From contig NZ_WIAO01000032.1 of the NCBI RefSeq assembly GCF_009451885.1, positions 1 through 53,708 on the forward strand: a stretch of 53,708 bases of DNA, written 5' to 3'. Position numbers and translations under genes: made by a program. The stretch comes from Glycomyces albidus (GTDB lineage Bacteria > Actinomycetota > Actinomycetes > Mycobacteriales > Micromonosporaceae). Below are positions 43,851 to 53,677 of the stretch, piece after piece. The notes under the pieces were generated by a model. That model did no database searches. It was not told the origin of the DNA and worked only from the letters and a program-made list of their open reading frames with translations. Positions within the stretch are counted from its first letter, which is position 1. Every line of letters starts with the position of its first letter.

Positions 43851-46607
43851 ATGAGCCCTGCCCGCATCCTGGCCGCCCTCGCCGACCTCGCGCCCGTGAA
43901 CAAGGCCCCGGCCGCCGAGTCCGAAGAGGTCGGCCAGAAGGCCGTCTGGGACGGCAGCCTCACCACGGTCCCCGGCGCCGCCGAGCTCGCCGCGCACGAC
44001 GAGCTCCACCGCGACGAGCGGCTCCTGCGGCAGGGCTGGGGCGTCGTCACCGGGGTCCTCGATTCCGGCGGCAGGCGCCGCCGGGTCGCGGTCCCGCTCG
44101 TCACCCGGCCCGTGCGCCTCGAAGTCGCGCTGGCAGCGCCCCACGACCACAAGATCATCCCCGCCGGCGACCTCGTCTTCCACCCGAAGCTCGCCGGCAC
44201 CGCCTACGCGGAGCGCCTCGCCCGGGTCCTCTCGCCCGACCGGACCGGCGACGAGTTCCGCGACCCCGCCTGGCTCAAGGACGCCGCCGTCGCCGCCGGG
44301 TTCCCCGTCACCGCCGTCGCCCACCGCCACGACCCGGACGCCGCGGCCCCGGTCGTCCTGGCCCGATCCGTCGTCTACATCGCCGGGCCCCGCATCGAAT
44401 CCGGCCCCATCGGCCAGAGCCTCCTCGAATGGTCCGGCCGCCCCGGCCTCGAGCGCACCGCCCTCGCCGCCGCCTACGGCACCGCCGACGCACCCGCCCC
44501 CGGCGACCTCGCCTCCGACGGCGGCACCGCCACCGACAGCGCTTCCGCCGACAGTGCTCCCTCCGACCCCGGGATCCGCTCCCCGCTGCCGCTCAACCGC
44601 GAGCAGGCCGCCGCGGTCCGCAGCGCCCGCACCGCCCCGGTCACCGTCGTCGCGGGCGCGCCCGGATGCGGCAAGAGCCACACGCTCGCCGCGATCGCCC
44701 TCGACGCCGTCGCCTCCGGGCGGTCGGTGCTCATCGCCACCCAGTCCGTGTACGCCGCCGACGTCCTCGCCGGGCTCCTCGACCGCCAACCCGGGCCCGA
44801 GCCGATGATGTTCGGCGACACCGAACGGCGCAATGCCCTCGCCCGCAACGAAGTCCCCAAGAAGGACGTCGAACTCGCCCGCCGCGGCGCCGCCGACGCC
44901 CTCGACCTCCTCCACCGCGTCGAGCACGCCATCGGGACCCGGCTCGACATGGAGCGCCGGCGCCTGCGCGCCCTCGACGCGCCCGTGTTCCTCCTCGACG
45001 ACTTCCCGGGCCTGCGCGACGCCGACCTCGACGCCGTCGAAGCCGCCGCGGCACGGACCCGCGGCGAAGGCGGCTGGCCCTGGACCCGATGGCGCCGCCG
45101 CAGGGCCCGCCGGGAGCTCCAGCGCCTCGCCGGCACCGCCGCCGACTCCGCGGCCCTCCAGCGCTGCATCGGGATCGCCCGCGACGTCCAGGCCATGACC
45201 CGCCTCGCCGCCGAAGGCGGCCCCCGCCTCGAACCCCTGTGGCGCAGTGCCGAGCAGGCGGACCGCGACGCCGCCCAGGCGCTCGGCGCCTCTCTGCGCG
45301 CCGAGGCCGCGTCCGCCGAGCGCCGCTCCTCGAAGGCCGTCCGGGCCCTCGGCGAGTTCCTCGCCGCCCAGTTCCGCGGCGACCAGGCGCAGCGGCGCGC
45401 CGTCCTCGAGCACGTCGACATCGCAGCGCTCCTGCGCGCCGTCCCGCTGTGGATCGGCACCGTCGCCGACGCCGAGTCCGTGCTCCCGCCGAAGGCCGGC
45501 ATGTTCGACCTCGTCATCGTCGACGAGGCCAGCCACGTCAACCAGCTCCGCGCCGCGCCCGTCCTCGCCCGCGCCCGCCGCGCCGTCGTCGCCGGGGACC
45601 CGCGCCAGCTCAAGTTCGTGTCCTTCGCGTCGGACGCGCGGCTCACCGAGGTCCTCGACCGGCACGGCCTGCGCGGCCTCGGCGCGCGCCTCGACACCGG
45701 CCGCGTCAGCCTCTACGACCTCGCCTGCGGCGCCGGGCCGGTCGTCGAGCTCACCGAGCACCACCGCAGCGTCCCGCACCTCATCGGGTTCTCCGCCGCG
45801 AAGTTCTACGGCGGCCGGGTCCGGCCCATCACCGCGCACCCTCGGGTCCAGCAGACCGACGCGATCACCCTCCACCGCGTCACCGCGCCGGCCGCCGACG
45901 CCCAGGGCGTCGTCGCCGCCGAAGCCGAACGCGCCGTGGAACTCCTCGCCGAACTCGCCGCCCGCGGCGACCGCGGCCTCGCCGTCCTCTCGCCCTTCCG
46001 CGCCCAGGCCGAGGCCGTCGAAGCGGCCGTCATGAAGCGCTTCGACCTCGAGGCCATCCGCGCCCACCGCATCCGCACCGGGACCGTGCACGCCTTCCAG
46101 GGCAGCGAATCCGAGACCGTCATCGCCTCACTCGGCGTCGCCCCCGGCGACCCGGCCGGGCGCAAGCGGTTCCTCTCCGGCGCGAACCTGTTCAACGTCA
46201 TGGTCACCCGCGCCCGCGAGCACCTCCACGTCGTCACGGCGCTGGACGCGCCCGGCGGGCTCGTGGGGGAGTTCCTCGACTACGCCGACCGTGCGCCGGG
46301 CCCGATCCCCGGCGACGGCGCCGAAGGCGACTGGGCCGTGAAGCTCGCCGGCGCCCTCTCCGGCGCCGACGCCGCCGTCAGGCACGGATACCCGGTGGGG
46401 CACTGGAAGATCGACCTCGTCGTCGGCGAAGGCGACGCCGCGTTCGGAGTCGTCTGCGGCGTCCACCCCGACGGCGTCCGCGCCCACATCGAACGCCAGC
46501 GGGCGCTGCGCCGGGCCGGGTGGCGGCTGGTCGACGCGTTTCCCTCGACCTACGGCGACGACGCGTCCCGGGCCGCGGTCGCCGTGCTCGCCGAACTCAG
46601 GGGATGA
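43851..46607 (+). CDS. Superfamily 1 (UPF1/DNA2-like) helicase with C-terminal Vsr/MTES_1575-like nuclease domain
   Basis: The product is 918 residues. After about 230 residues of unknown fold, the helicase core has LNREQAAAV, Walker A GAPGCGKSHT near 269, a long coiled insertion (about 340-520), Walker B LVIVDEASHVN near 553, GDPRQLKF, LTEHHRSVPHL, VHAFQGSESETVI and NVMVTRAREHLHVV. Residues 830-910 match the small Vsr-like nuclease often fused to such helicases (YPVGHWKIDLVV, then IERQRALRRAGWRLVDAF). The Asp in WKIDLVV is kept, but the usual acidic residue of the next strand appears replaced in GVVCGVHPDG. Relatives occur in defence islands, but this neighbourhood is not one by other evidence. 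Confidence 0.82.
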   Translation: MSPARILAALADLAPVNKAPAAESEEVGQKAVWDGSLTTVPGAAELAAHDELHRDERLLRQGWGVVTGVLDSGGRRRRVAVPLVTRPVRLEVALAAPHDHKIIPAGDLVFHPKLAGTAYAERLARVLSPDRTGDEFRDPAWLKDAAVAAGFPVTAVAHRHDPDAAAPVVLARSVVYIAGPRIESGPIGQSLLEWSGRPGLERTALAAAYGTADAPAPGDLASDGGTATDSASADSAPSDPGIRSPLPLNREQAAAVRSARTAPVTVVAGAPGCGKSHTLAAIALDAVASGRSVLIATQSVYAADVLAGLLDRQPGPEPMMFGDTERRNALARNEVPKKDVELARRGAADALDLLHRVEHAIGTRLDMERRRLRALDAPVFLLDDFPGLRDADLDAVEAAAARTRGEGGWPWTRWRRRRARRELQRLAGTAADSAALQRCIGIARDVQAMTRLAAEGGPRLEPLWRSAEQADRDAAQALGASLRAEAASAERRSSKAVRALGEFLAAQFRGDQAQRRAVLEHVDIAALLRAVPLWIGTVADAESVLPPKAGMFDLVIVDEASHVNQLRAAPVLARARRAVVAGDPRQLKFVSFASDARLTEVLDRHGLRGLGARLDTGRVSLYDLACGAGPVVELTEHHRSVPHLIGFSAAKFYGGRVRPITAHPRVQQTDAITLHRVTAPAADAQGVVAAEAERAVELLAELAARGDRGLAVLSPFRAQAEAVEAAVMKRFDLEAIRAHRIRTGTVHAFQGSESETVIASLGVAPGDPAGRKRFLSGANLFNVMVTRAREHLHVVTALDAPGGLVGEFLDYADRAPGPIPGDGAEGDWAVKLAGALSGADAAVRHGYPVGHWKIDLVVGEGDAAFGVVCGVHPDGVRAHIERQRALRRAGWRLVDAFPSTYGDDASRAAVAVLAELRG

Positions 46608-47303
46608 AGACGCAGTACTCGCGCAGGTGGTGCTCGAAGGTCGGGCTGATCTCGATCACGAGCATGACCTCGCCGAGGCTCGCGAACGGGCCGGACCGCT
46701 CCACCCACTCCTGGATCTGGCGGGCGCTGCGCTCGGTCACCCCCGGCAGCGAGGTGAGGACGTGCAGGGGCGCGTGGTTGACGTCGACGAGGCCGCCGTC
46801 GTCGAACTGGCGCGGCAGGTCGGGGCGGCCGATCGCGAGGCGCTTGGCGAGCATCGGGTCGGCCTGGGCGGTGCGGCGGGCCTGGTCGCGGAGTTTCCGG
46901 GCCCGGTCGAGCACTTCGGCGTTCGACAGGTGCGCGACCGGGACCTGCAGCCGGGCGGGCGCGGCCCACACCTTCGACCGGATCACCAGCAGGTGGGCGG
47001 TGCCGCCGACCGAGGTGATGCAGACCGACACGGTGAACAGGATGTTCGCCCACTCCGGCGGCGGGTACTCGTACGCGCCGATCGATCCGCACCCGGCGAT
47101 GATCAGCGCGGAGTGGAGGACCAGGGCGGCCACGGTCAGGTTGTCGCGGCGGCGGCCCATCGCGATGCCGAACGACACGGGTGCCGCGAATCCGCAGGTG
47201 AGCAGCGGGGCGAACGCCCACGCGTAGGTGCCGACCCGCCCGAGGCGGTACCGGTTCTGCTGTTTCCTGTGGTCGACGGGCGGAGCATAGGGACCGGGGG
47301 CGG

Positions 47304-47307
<4 letters not shown>
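46597..47307 (-). CDS. Membrane protein with ComEA-like helix-hairpin-helix domain
   Basis: The product is 236 residues: a short Pro-rich tail, three membrane helices (about 27-50, 57-78 and 88-110), a charged helical linker, and at 172-232 a helix-hairpin-helix domain of ComEA type (VDVNHAPLHVLTSLPGVTERSA, then GPFASLGEVMLV). Such domains bind DNA backbone in ComEA or proteins in other contexts. The ATG overlaps the stop of the upstream kinase gene (ATGA). The gene overlaps the helicase gene tail to tail by 11 bases. Confidence 0.75.
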
Positions 47308-48743
<1,436 letters not shown>

Positions 48744-49183
48744 GTGTCAAGGATGCCTGGGGGCGGCGGCGGTGCGGTGGCGCCGAGCGGTCCCCCTGGA
48801 TCGTGGTTTCGGCACCTGCGCGGCCCGGTCGGTGTGACATGGACCGTGCCGCATCGATATGACGGGGAGGGCCCGCCGGCTCTGACCGATCGACTCAGTG
48901 ATCCCCGTCACTCGTTGCGTACCCGCGAGTAGGTTTCGGTGCTCCGCGTTCGAACAGGTGTCGAATGGCTGCTGTCACAACGCGGTCAAAGCGCCCCTCC
49001 GGACACTTGCGACTCGCGACCCGGTCGATGAAACACCTGCGTAACCCAGGTATGGAACCCGTACTATTTCTGTCGCCCGCGTTGACTCGGCCGTGTGTCG
49101 GACGCTACAGTTCTTCACAACCACCCCCTCCGAGCACGCGCACTCACCCCCACCGGTGAACCCCAAAAGTGGTAGGGAGCCCC
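48744..49183. other. Intergenic interval between kinase and DUF4272 gene
   Basis: No gene is supported. It holds the start region of the leftward kinase gene and, at its right end, a clear promoter for the rightward gene. Base composition falls around 48900-49110. Confidence 0.5.
49082..49111 (+). promoter_or_regulatory. Promoter TTGACT-18-TACAGT upstream of the DUF4272 gene
   Basis: TTGACT (49082-49087) and TACAGT (49106-49111) match the housekeeping consensus. The leader is about 67 bases. Confidence 0.75.
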
Positions 49184-49849
49184 ATGCCGACGGTGACCTC
49201 AGATCCCCGAACCCTTCGTATGCGCACTGTGGACGGCCTCAGCGCGCTCGGCATACCGGCGCCCCCCGCGCAGTTCCCCCTCCCGTTCCCGGAGGGCCGG
49301 CTGCCCCGGCTCCGCCCCCGCGGCCACGTGGAGGCCCGCGCCGCGATCCTCAACGTCGTCCAGGCCCGCGTGTTCGACATGCCCGAAGAGCTCGCGATGC
49401 GCTGGCTCCTCGACGCGCACGTCCTCGACCACCTCGCCCCCGACGAGTGGGGGTTCATCGCGTGCGGGCGCGGCGACCGCGCCCGGTACGCCGACCAGCT
49501 CGAGAGCCTCTACACGGTCGCGTGGCTGCTCGGCCTGGTCGACCACCTCGACCCGGCCGTGCCGTGCTCCGAAGAGCTCCCCGAGCTCCTCCCGGACCTG
49601 CGCCGCCCGGAGTCCTTCGGCGCCTGGCGCGACCGCCAGCTCACGCCGACAAGGGATCCCGCGGTCGTGGCCGAGATGCTCGACCTCTACTACTGCCTCG
49701 ACTGGGTCTGCGACCAGTCGCGCCGCACCGGGCAGCCCCTGCCGCGCGGCCTGGACGACAACCTGGTGTGGCACCGCCGCTGGGCCCTCGAGTGGGCCGT
49801 GGTCTTCGACAACGAGCGACCCGTCCACTGGGACGAAGTCCGCCTGTGA
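49184..49849 (+). CDS. DUF4272-like protein
   Basis: The product is 221 residues, cytoplasmic. It has the helical pattern of DUF4272 proteins: LAMRWLLDAHVLDHLAPDEW, YADQLESLYTVAWLLGLVDHL, and a C-terminal MLDLYYCLDWVCDQSRR with LVWHRRWALEWAVV. The function of the family is not known. TAGGGAG lies 4-5 bases before the ATG at 49184. It is followed by adenosine deaminase 36 bases later, which has its own promoter. Confidence 0.7.
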   Translation: MPTVTSDPRTLRMRTVDGLSALGIPAPPAQFPLPFPEGRLPRLRPRGHVEARAAILNVVQARVFDMPEELAMRWLLDAHVLDHLAPDEWGFIACGRGDRARYADQLESLYTVAWLLGLVDHLDPAVPCSEELPELLPDLRRPESFGAWRDRQLTPTRDPAVVAEMLDLYYCLDWVCDQSRRTGQPLPRGLDDNLVWHRRWALEWAVVFDNERPVHWDEVRL

Positions 49850-49873
49850 GGGCCGCCCGCGAAACCTCCTGAC

Positions 49874-49879
49874 TATATT
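49874..49879 (+). promoter_or_regulatory. -10 box TATATT of the adenosine deaminase gene, leaderless
   Basis: TATATT ends 6 bases before the ATG at 49886. No ribosome site is present. Confidence 0.6.
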
Positions 49880-49885
49880 CATGGG

Positions 49886-50977
49886 ATGAATCCCAAGGCT
49901 CTCACCCACGATCAACTGCGCGCGGCCCCCAAAGTGGTGCTCCACGAGCACCTCGACGGCGGCCTGCGCCCGCAGACGCTCATCGAGATCGCCGACGAGA
50001 TCGGCCACGAGCTGCCCGCCACCGAGCCCGGCGCGCTCGCCGACTGGTTCTTCGAGTCCGCCGACTCGGGCACCCTCGCCCGCTACCTCGAGACCTTCGA
50101 CCACACCATCGCGGTGCTCCAGCGCGCCGAGGACTGCTTCCGCGTCGCCTCCGAGGCCGCGCAGGACCTCGCCGCCGACGGCGTCGTCTACGCCGAGCTC
50201 CGGTACGCCCCCGAGCAGCAGCTCCGCGGCGGCCTCAGCCTCGAGGAGGTCGTCGAGGCCACCCTCGCCGGCTTCGAGGAGGGCGAGCGCCTGGCCGCGC
50301 AGGCCGGGAACCCGATCCAGGCCCGCACCATCCTCTGCGGGATGCGCCACGCCGACCGCACCCTCGAGATCGCGAAGCTCGCGGTCGCCTACCGCGACAA
50401 GGGCGTCGTCGGCTTCGACATCGCCGGCGGCGAGATCGGCAACCCGGCCGAGGCCCACGTCGCGGCCTTCGAGCACCTGCGCCGCGAGAACATGCCGTTC
50501 ACCATCCACGCGGGCGAGTCGTCCGGCCCCGAGTCGATCTGGGGCGCGGTCGCGGTCTGCGGCGCGAACCGCATCGGCCACGGCGTCCAGCTCATCAAGG
50601 ACATCGACCTCACCGGCGACGGCGCGAAGCTCTCGAACCTCGCGCACTACATCCGCGACCGCCGCATCGCCCTCGAGGTCTGCCCGTCCTCGAACCTCCA
50701 GACCGAGGGCGCCGAGTCCATCGAGACCCACCCGATCAAGGAGCTGTACGACCTCGGCTTCCGCGTCACCGTCAACAACGACAACCGCCTCATGAGCCGC
50801 ACCCACACCTCCCGCGAGTTCCAGCTCCTCTCCGAGACCTTCGGCTGGGGCTGGGCGGAGGTCAAGCGCTGCACCGAGAACGCGGTCAAGGCGTCCTTCC
50901 TCCACCACCCCGAGCGCCGCCGGATCCTCGAAGAGGTCGTCCGACCGGCGTACGCGGCGCTAGAGGCATCCGCATAG
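49886..50977 (+). CDS. add: Adenosine deaminase
   Basis: The product is 363 residues, of the cog1816 type. It converts adenosine and deoxyadenosine to inosine compounds with a catalytic zinc. The metal ligands are visible in LHEHLDGG (His20, His22), HAGESSG and the late NNDNRLMS block, where the usual NTDNR has Asn for Thr. IGHGVQL carries another active-site His. Some cog1816 members deaminate aminodeoxyfutalosine instead; the LHEHLDGGLRP signature is that of actinobacterial adenosine deaminases, so that reading is less likely here. An amidohydrolase follows 21 bases later. Confidence 0.9.
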   Translation: MNPKALTHDQLRAAPKVVLHEHLDGGLRPQTLIEIADEIGHELPATEPGALADWFFESADSGTLARYLETFDHTIAVLQRAEDCFRVASEAAQDLAADGVVYAELRYAPEQQLRGGLSLEEVVEATLAGFEEGERLAAQAGNPIQARTILCGMRHADRTLEIAKLAVAYRDKGVVGFDIAGGEIGNPAEAHVAAFEHLRRENMPFTIHAGESSGPESIWGAVAVCGANRIGHGVQLIKDIDLTGDGAKLSNLAHYIRDRRIALEVCPSSNLQTEGAESIETHPIKELYDLGFRVTVNNDNRLMSRTHTSREFQLLSETFGWGWAEVKRCTENAVKASFLHHPERRRILEEVVRPAYAALEASA

Positions 50978-50998
50978 GACCTGAGTAAGCTCGGGACC

Positions 50999-52237
50999 AT
51001 GCACGTTTACACCGCCCCTGTCGTCGTCCCGCTCGCGGGCGATCCGATCCGGGAGGGCGCGGTCGGGGTCGACGGCGGGCGGATCGCCTACGTCGGCCCC
51101 GCCGACGGCGCCCCGGAAGCCGACGAGACCACCGCCTTCACCGGCGTCATGACCCCGGGCCTGGTCAACGCCCACACCCACCTCTGCTACACCGCGTTCG
51201 CCGACATGTACGGCAACGAAAAAGAGTTCTTCGAGTGGATCCAGGAGTTCGCCCGGCGCAACCCCGAGACCGCCGACGAAGCCTGGAAGGCCTCCGTCCA
51301 GGAAGGCATCGACGAGTCCCTCCGCAACGGCGTCACCGCCGTCGCCGACATCGTCACCCCCGCGGCCGGCTTCGCGCCGCTCCTCGCCTCCGACCTCGCC
51401 GGCGTCGCCTACTGGGAGGCGTGCTTCATCGACGACGCCGCCTGGGAGGTCCGCCGCAGCGCCTGGCGCGAAGTCGTCACCGACACCCGCGCGGTCAACA
51501 ACTCCGACGTCGCCGTCGGCATCAGCCCCCACACGCTCTACACGCTCGGCACCAACGTCGCCAAGGGCCTCGCCGAACTCGCCCGGACCCTCGACATCCG
51601 CCTCCACCCCCACCTCGCCGAGACCATGCACGAGGACATGTTCGTGCGCCGCGGCTCCGGCCCGTTCGCGTTCATGAACCGCCGCGCCGGCCTCGACCTC
51701 GAACTCGCCGACGGCGGCGCCGGGCACTCCCCGGCCGCCCAGATGGACAAGGTCGGCTGGCTCGGCCCCGACTCCCACGTCGCCCACGGCGTCCACCTCG
51801 ACAAGACCGACCGGGAACTCCTGCGCGCCAAGGGCACCGCCGTGGCCGTCTGCGCCCGCTCGAACGCCCGCCTCGAAGCCGGCGAGCCCCCGGTCGCGGC
51901 CCTGCGCGCCGAAGGCAACACCGTCGCCGTCGGCACCGACTCCCGCGCTTCGGCCCCCGACCTCGACGTCGCCGCCGAATGGCCCGTCCTCCGCAGGCTC
52001 GCCCTCGCCCAGGGCGACGGCGGCGAGGGCCTCAACGAATGGCTCGTCCGCGCCGCCACCGAAGGCGGGGCCAAGGCCCTCGGGCGCGACGACATCGGCG
52101 TCCTCAAGGAAGGCGCCCGCGCCGACCTCGCGGTCTTCGACGTCGACACCGACGGCGACCCCTACGCCGCCCTCGTCACCGGCGCCGCCGGCAACTGCAC
52201 CGCCACCGTGCTGAAGGGCCGCCTCACCGAGCGGTAG
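50999..52237 (+). CDS. Amidohydrolase of the cog0402 type, possible aminodeoxyfutalosine deaminase
   Basis: The product is 412 residues with a metal-dependent hydrolase barrel: MTPGLVNAHTHLCYT (His59, His61), HPHLAET, HVAHGVHL and the late TDSRAS acid. Such enzymes deaminate or dechlorinate ring compounds. Published work on cog0402 members (for example from Nitratiruptor and Deinococcus) showed some to be 6-aminodeoxyfutalosine deaminases of menaquinone synthesis. The nearby demethylmenaquinone methyltransferase supports that reading, but other deaminase substrates remain possible. TAAGCT lies 7 bases before the ATG, so the message may be leaderless. Confidence 0.72.
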   Translation: MHVYTAPVVVPLAGDPIREGAVGVDGGRIAYVGPADGAPEADETTAFTGVMTPGLVNAHTHLCYTAFADMYGNEKEFFEWIQEFARRNPETADEAWKASVQEGIDESLRNGVTAVADIVTPAAGFAPLLASDLAGVAYWEACFIDDAAWEVRRSAWREVVTDTRAVNNSDVAVGISPHTLYTLGTNVAKGLAELARTLDIRLHPHLAETMHEDMFVRRGSGPFAFMNRRAGLDLELADGGAGHSPAAQMDKVGWLGPDSHVAHGVHLDKTDRELLRAKGTAVAVCARSNARLEAGEPPVAALRAEGNTVAVGTDSRASAPDLDVAAEWPVLRRLALAQGDGGEGLNEWLVRAATEGGAKALGRDDIGVLKEGARADLAVFDVDTDGDPYAALVTGAAGNCTATVLKGRLTER

Positions 52238-52392
52238 CACCGCTTCGCCGGGCGGCGGTCCATAACGCTTCGATCTCGACACTTGCCGAGCGGCCAGTGC
52301 GTCCGCAATGCTGGATGCGGCCCGCGGTGTTCACCCGGCCGTCAGTCCTGATTCATCGGAGAGGCCCGCCTCTCTGTGTATCCCCTGGAGAA

Positions 52393-52419
52393 GGCGGGGC
52401 GCGCACCGCGCGCCCCGCC
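52393..52419 (+). terminator. Terminator after the amidohydrolase gene
   Basis: GGCGGGGCGCGC and its perfect complement form a 12-bp stem with an ACC loop. Confidence 0.7.
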
Positions 52420-52534
52420 GCCGCTTCCTCCCGGCCTGACGATGCCGGACTTGTAAGCCTAAACCGGCTCCAACCTCGGGATTCGGTCCCATCGTGACGA
52501 CTCGGCCGCCTTCTGTGACGGCGCACACCTCCTA

Positions 52535-52561
52535 GTTATCGGATGGGTTACGCGCGATAAC
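52535..52561. promoter_or_regulatory. Inverted repeat GTTATCG-N13-CGATAAC
   Basis: Two perfect 7-base arms have centres 20 bases apart in an AT-richer stretch. The form suits a dimeric regulator bound on one DNA face. Confidence 0.45.
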
Positions 52562-52656
52562 GGTTCGGTTTCATAGATCGACATCACAGCTTCCATGCGT
52601 CAAGGTAATGCTGTAGCGCAGACCGCACTCGGGGGATCTCTCAGCGTCATCCCAGA

Positions 52657-52833
52657 ATGAGCCGCGAACCCCTGCGCAGGGTCCGACGGCACGAGGGAGG
52701 CGCAGTGAACGGATCACCGACCGCTCCGCCCCTCCTTGCGCCGCAAGCGGTTCCGACGGACCCCAGCGAAGCTCCCTCTCCGGGCGAGCGAGCGGCCACT
52801 CCCTGCTCCCTCATGGCCGCCCGCGACGTGTGA
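52657..52833 (+). CDS. Possible small protein, 58 or 42 residues
   Basis: An ATG frame at 52657 gives 58 residues; within it a GTG at 52705 preceded by GGGAGG gives 42 (MNGSPTAPPLLAPQAVPTD and onward). The product is Pro/Ala-rich and matches no family I know. The good ribosome site and the strong terminator 30 bases after the stop are the reasons to list it. A non-coding RNA is equally possible. Confidence 0.35.
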   Translation: MSREPLRRVRRHEGGAVNGSPTAPPLLAPQAVPTDPSEAPSPGERAATPCSLMAARDV

Positions 52834-52862
52834 ACCCCGCGCGCGCCCGATATAACCCCTTG

Positions 52863-52906
52863 ATCCGCCGGGGCCCACACCGACAGGGCTCCGGCGGATT
52901 TTCTCT
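52863..52906 (+). terminator. Strong intrinsic terminator upstream of the methyltransferase gene
   Basis: A 14-bp stem with one G-T pair (52863-52876 with 52886-52899), a 9-base loop and the tail TTTTCTCT form the most classical terminator in the window. It ends a plus-strand transcript just before the next gene. Confidence 0.85.
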
Positions 52907-52929
52907 GCGCGGTGTGCGAGGCTGTCGAG

Positions 52930-53625
52930 GTGATCGAGGCGAACGAAGCGAATACCCCGCGTAAAGAACCCGGCCGGATCGCGGCGATGTTCGACCGCGT
53001 CGCGCCGGGCTACGACCGGGCCAACACCGTCATGGTCGCCGGCCAGGACAAGCGCTGGCGCCGCGCGGTGCGCGAGGCCCTGAGCCTGCAGCCGGGCGAG
53101 CGCTGCCTGGACCTCGGCGCGGGCACCGGCGTCTCCACCGTCGAGCTCGCCAAGTCCGGCGCCGACGTCATCGGCGTGGACTTCTCCCTCGGGATGCTCA
53201 AGGCGCACAAGGACCGCCAGGTCCCGCTCGTGAACGCCGACGCGCTGCACCTGCCGTTCGCCGACAACGCGTTCAACGCCGTCACCGGGTCCTTCTTCAT
53301 CCGGAACGTCGCCGACCTCGACGCCTGCCTGACCGAGATCCGCCGCGTCCTCGCCCCCGGCGGCCGCATGGTCCTCTGCGAGGTCTCCACGCCCGTCTGG
53401 AAGCCCTACCGCAAGGCCCACGGCGTCTTCGTCAAGCACGTCCTCCCGAAGGTCGCCGGCCGCGTCGGCTCCGACCCCGACGCCTACCGCTACCTCTCCG
53501 AGTCCACCCTCGAATGGCCCGACCAGGCCGCCTTCGCCGACCGCATCGTCAAGGCCGGCTTCCGCAAGGTCGCCTGGAGGAACCTCACCGGCGGCGCCGT
53601 CGCCATGCACCGCGGCTTCAAGTAG
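52930..53625 (+). CDS. menG: Demethylmenaquinone methyltransferase (UbiE/MenG family)
   Basis: The product is 231 residues. It is a class I methyltransferase that uses S-adenosylmethionine to make menaquinone from demethylmenaquinone, the last step of the pathway. The markers are IAAMFDRVAPGYDRANTVM at the start, LDLGAGTGVSTVELAK (cofactor loop), LPFADNAFNAVTGSFFIRNV, and RVLAPGGRMVLCEVSTP. The GTG at 52930 is chosen because GAGGCT lies 6 bases before it (leaderless pattern); a GTG at 52912 would add six residues. A strong terminator lies 24 bases upstream, so transcription must begin after it or read through it. Confidence 0.93.
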   Translation: MIEANEANTPRKEPGRIAAMFDRVAPGYDRANTVMVAGQDKRWRRAVREALSLQPGERCLDLGAGTGVSTVELAKSGADVIGVDFSLGMLKAHKDRQVPLVNADALHLPFADNAFNAVTGSFFIRNVADLDACLTEIRRVLAPGGRMVLCEVSTPVWKPYRKAHGVFVKHVLPKVAGRVGSDPDAYRYLSESTLEWPDQAAFADRIVKAGFRKVAWRNLTGGAVAMHRGFK

Positions 53626-53640
53626 CCCGAGACGACGCAA

Positions 53641-53677
53641 GGGGTGCCGCCCCGGCCTCGGGCCGGGGCGGCACCCC
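53641..53677 (+). terminator. Terminator after menG
   Basis: A perfect 17-bp stem (53641-53657 with 53661-53677) closes on TCG, 15 bases after the stop codon. Confidence 0.85.

Larger units (their letters stand above)
52238..52929. other. Gene-poor interval ahead of the methyltransferase gene
   Basis: Nearly 700 bases without a large gene. It contains the amidohydrolase terminator, an inverted repeat, a possible small open frame with a ribosome site, and a strong terminator at its end. This layout suggests a short independent transcript or a regulated leader. Confidence 0.55.

Noticed and set aside
39942..46607. A restriction-modification, BREX or DISARM-type defence locus
   Set aside because: The methylase and helicase are 2 kb apart, point in opposite directions and are separated by two lipoprotein genes; no specificity, restriction, PglZ or Brx genes are seen.
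43667..47227. Plus-strand open frame of 1186 codons
   Set aside because: It is the Arg/Pro-rich shadow of the helicase gene in another frame.
48975..49166. Minus-strand frame of 63 codons
   Set aside because: It overlaps the clear promoter of the DUF4272 gene and lacks a ribosome site.
52238..52929. Known structural RNA (RNase P, SRP RNA, tmRNA or c-di-AMP riboswitch)
   Set aside because: I looked for their hallmark sequences by eye and did not find them; covariance models could not be run.
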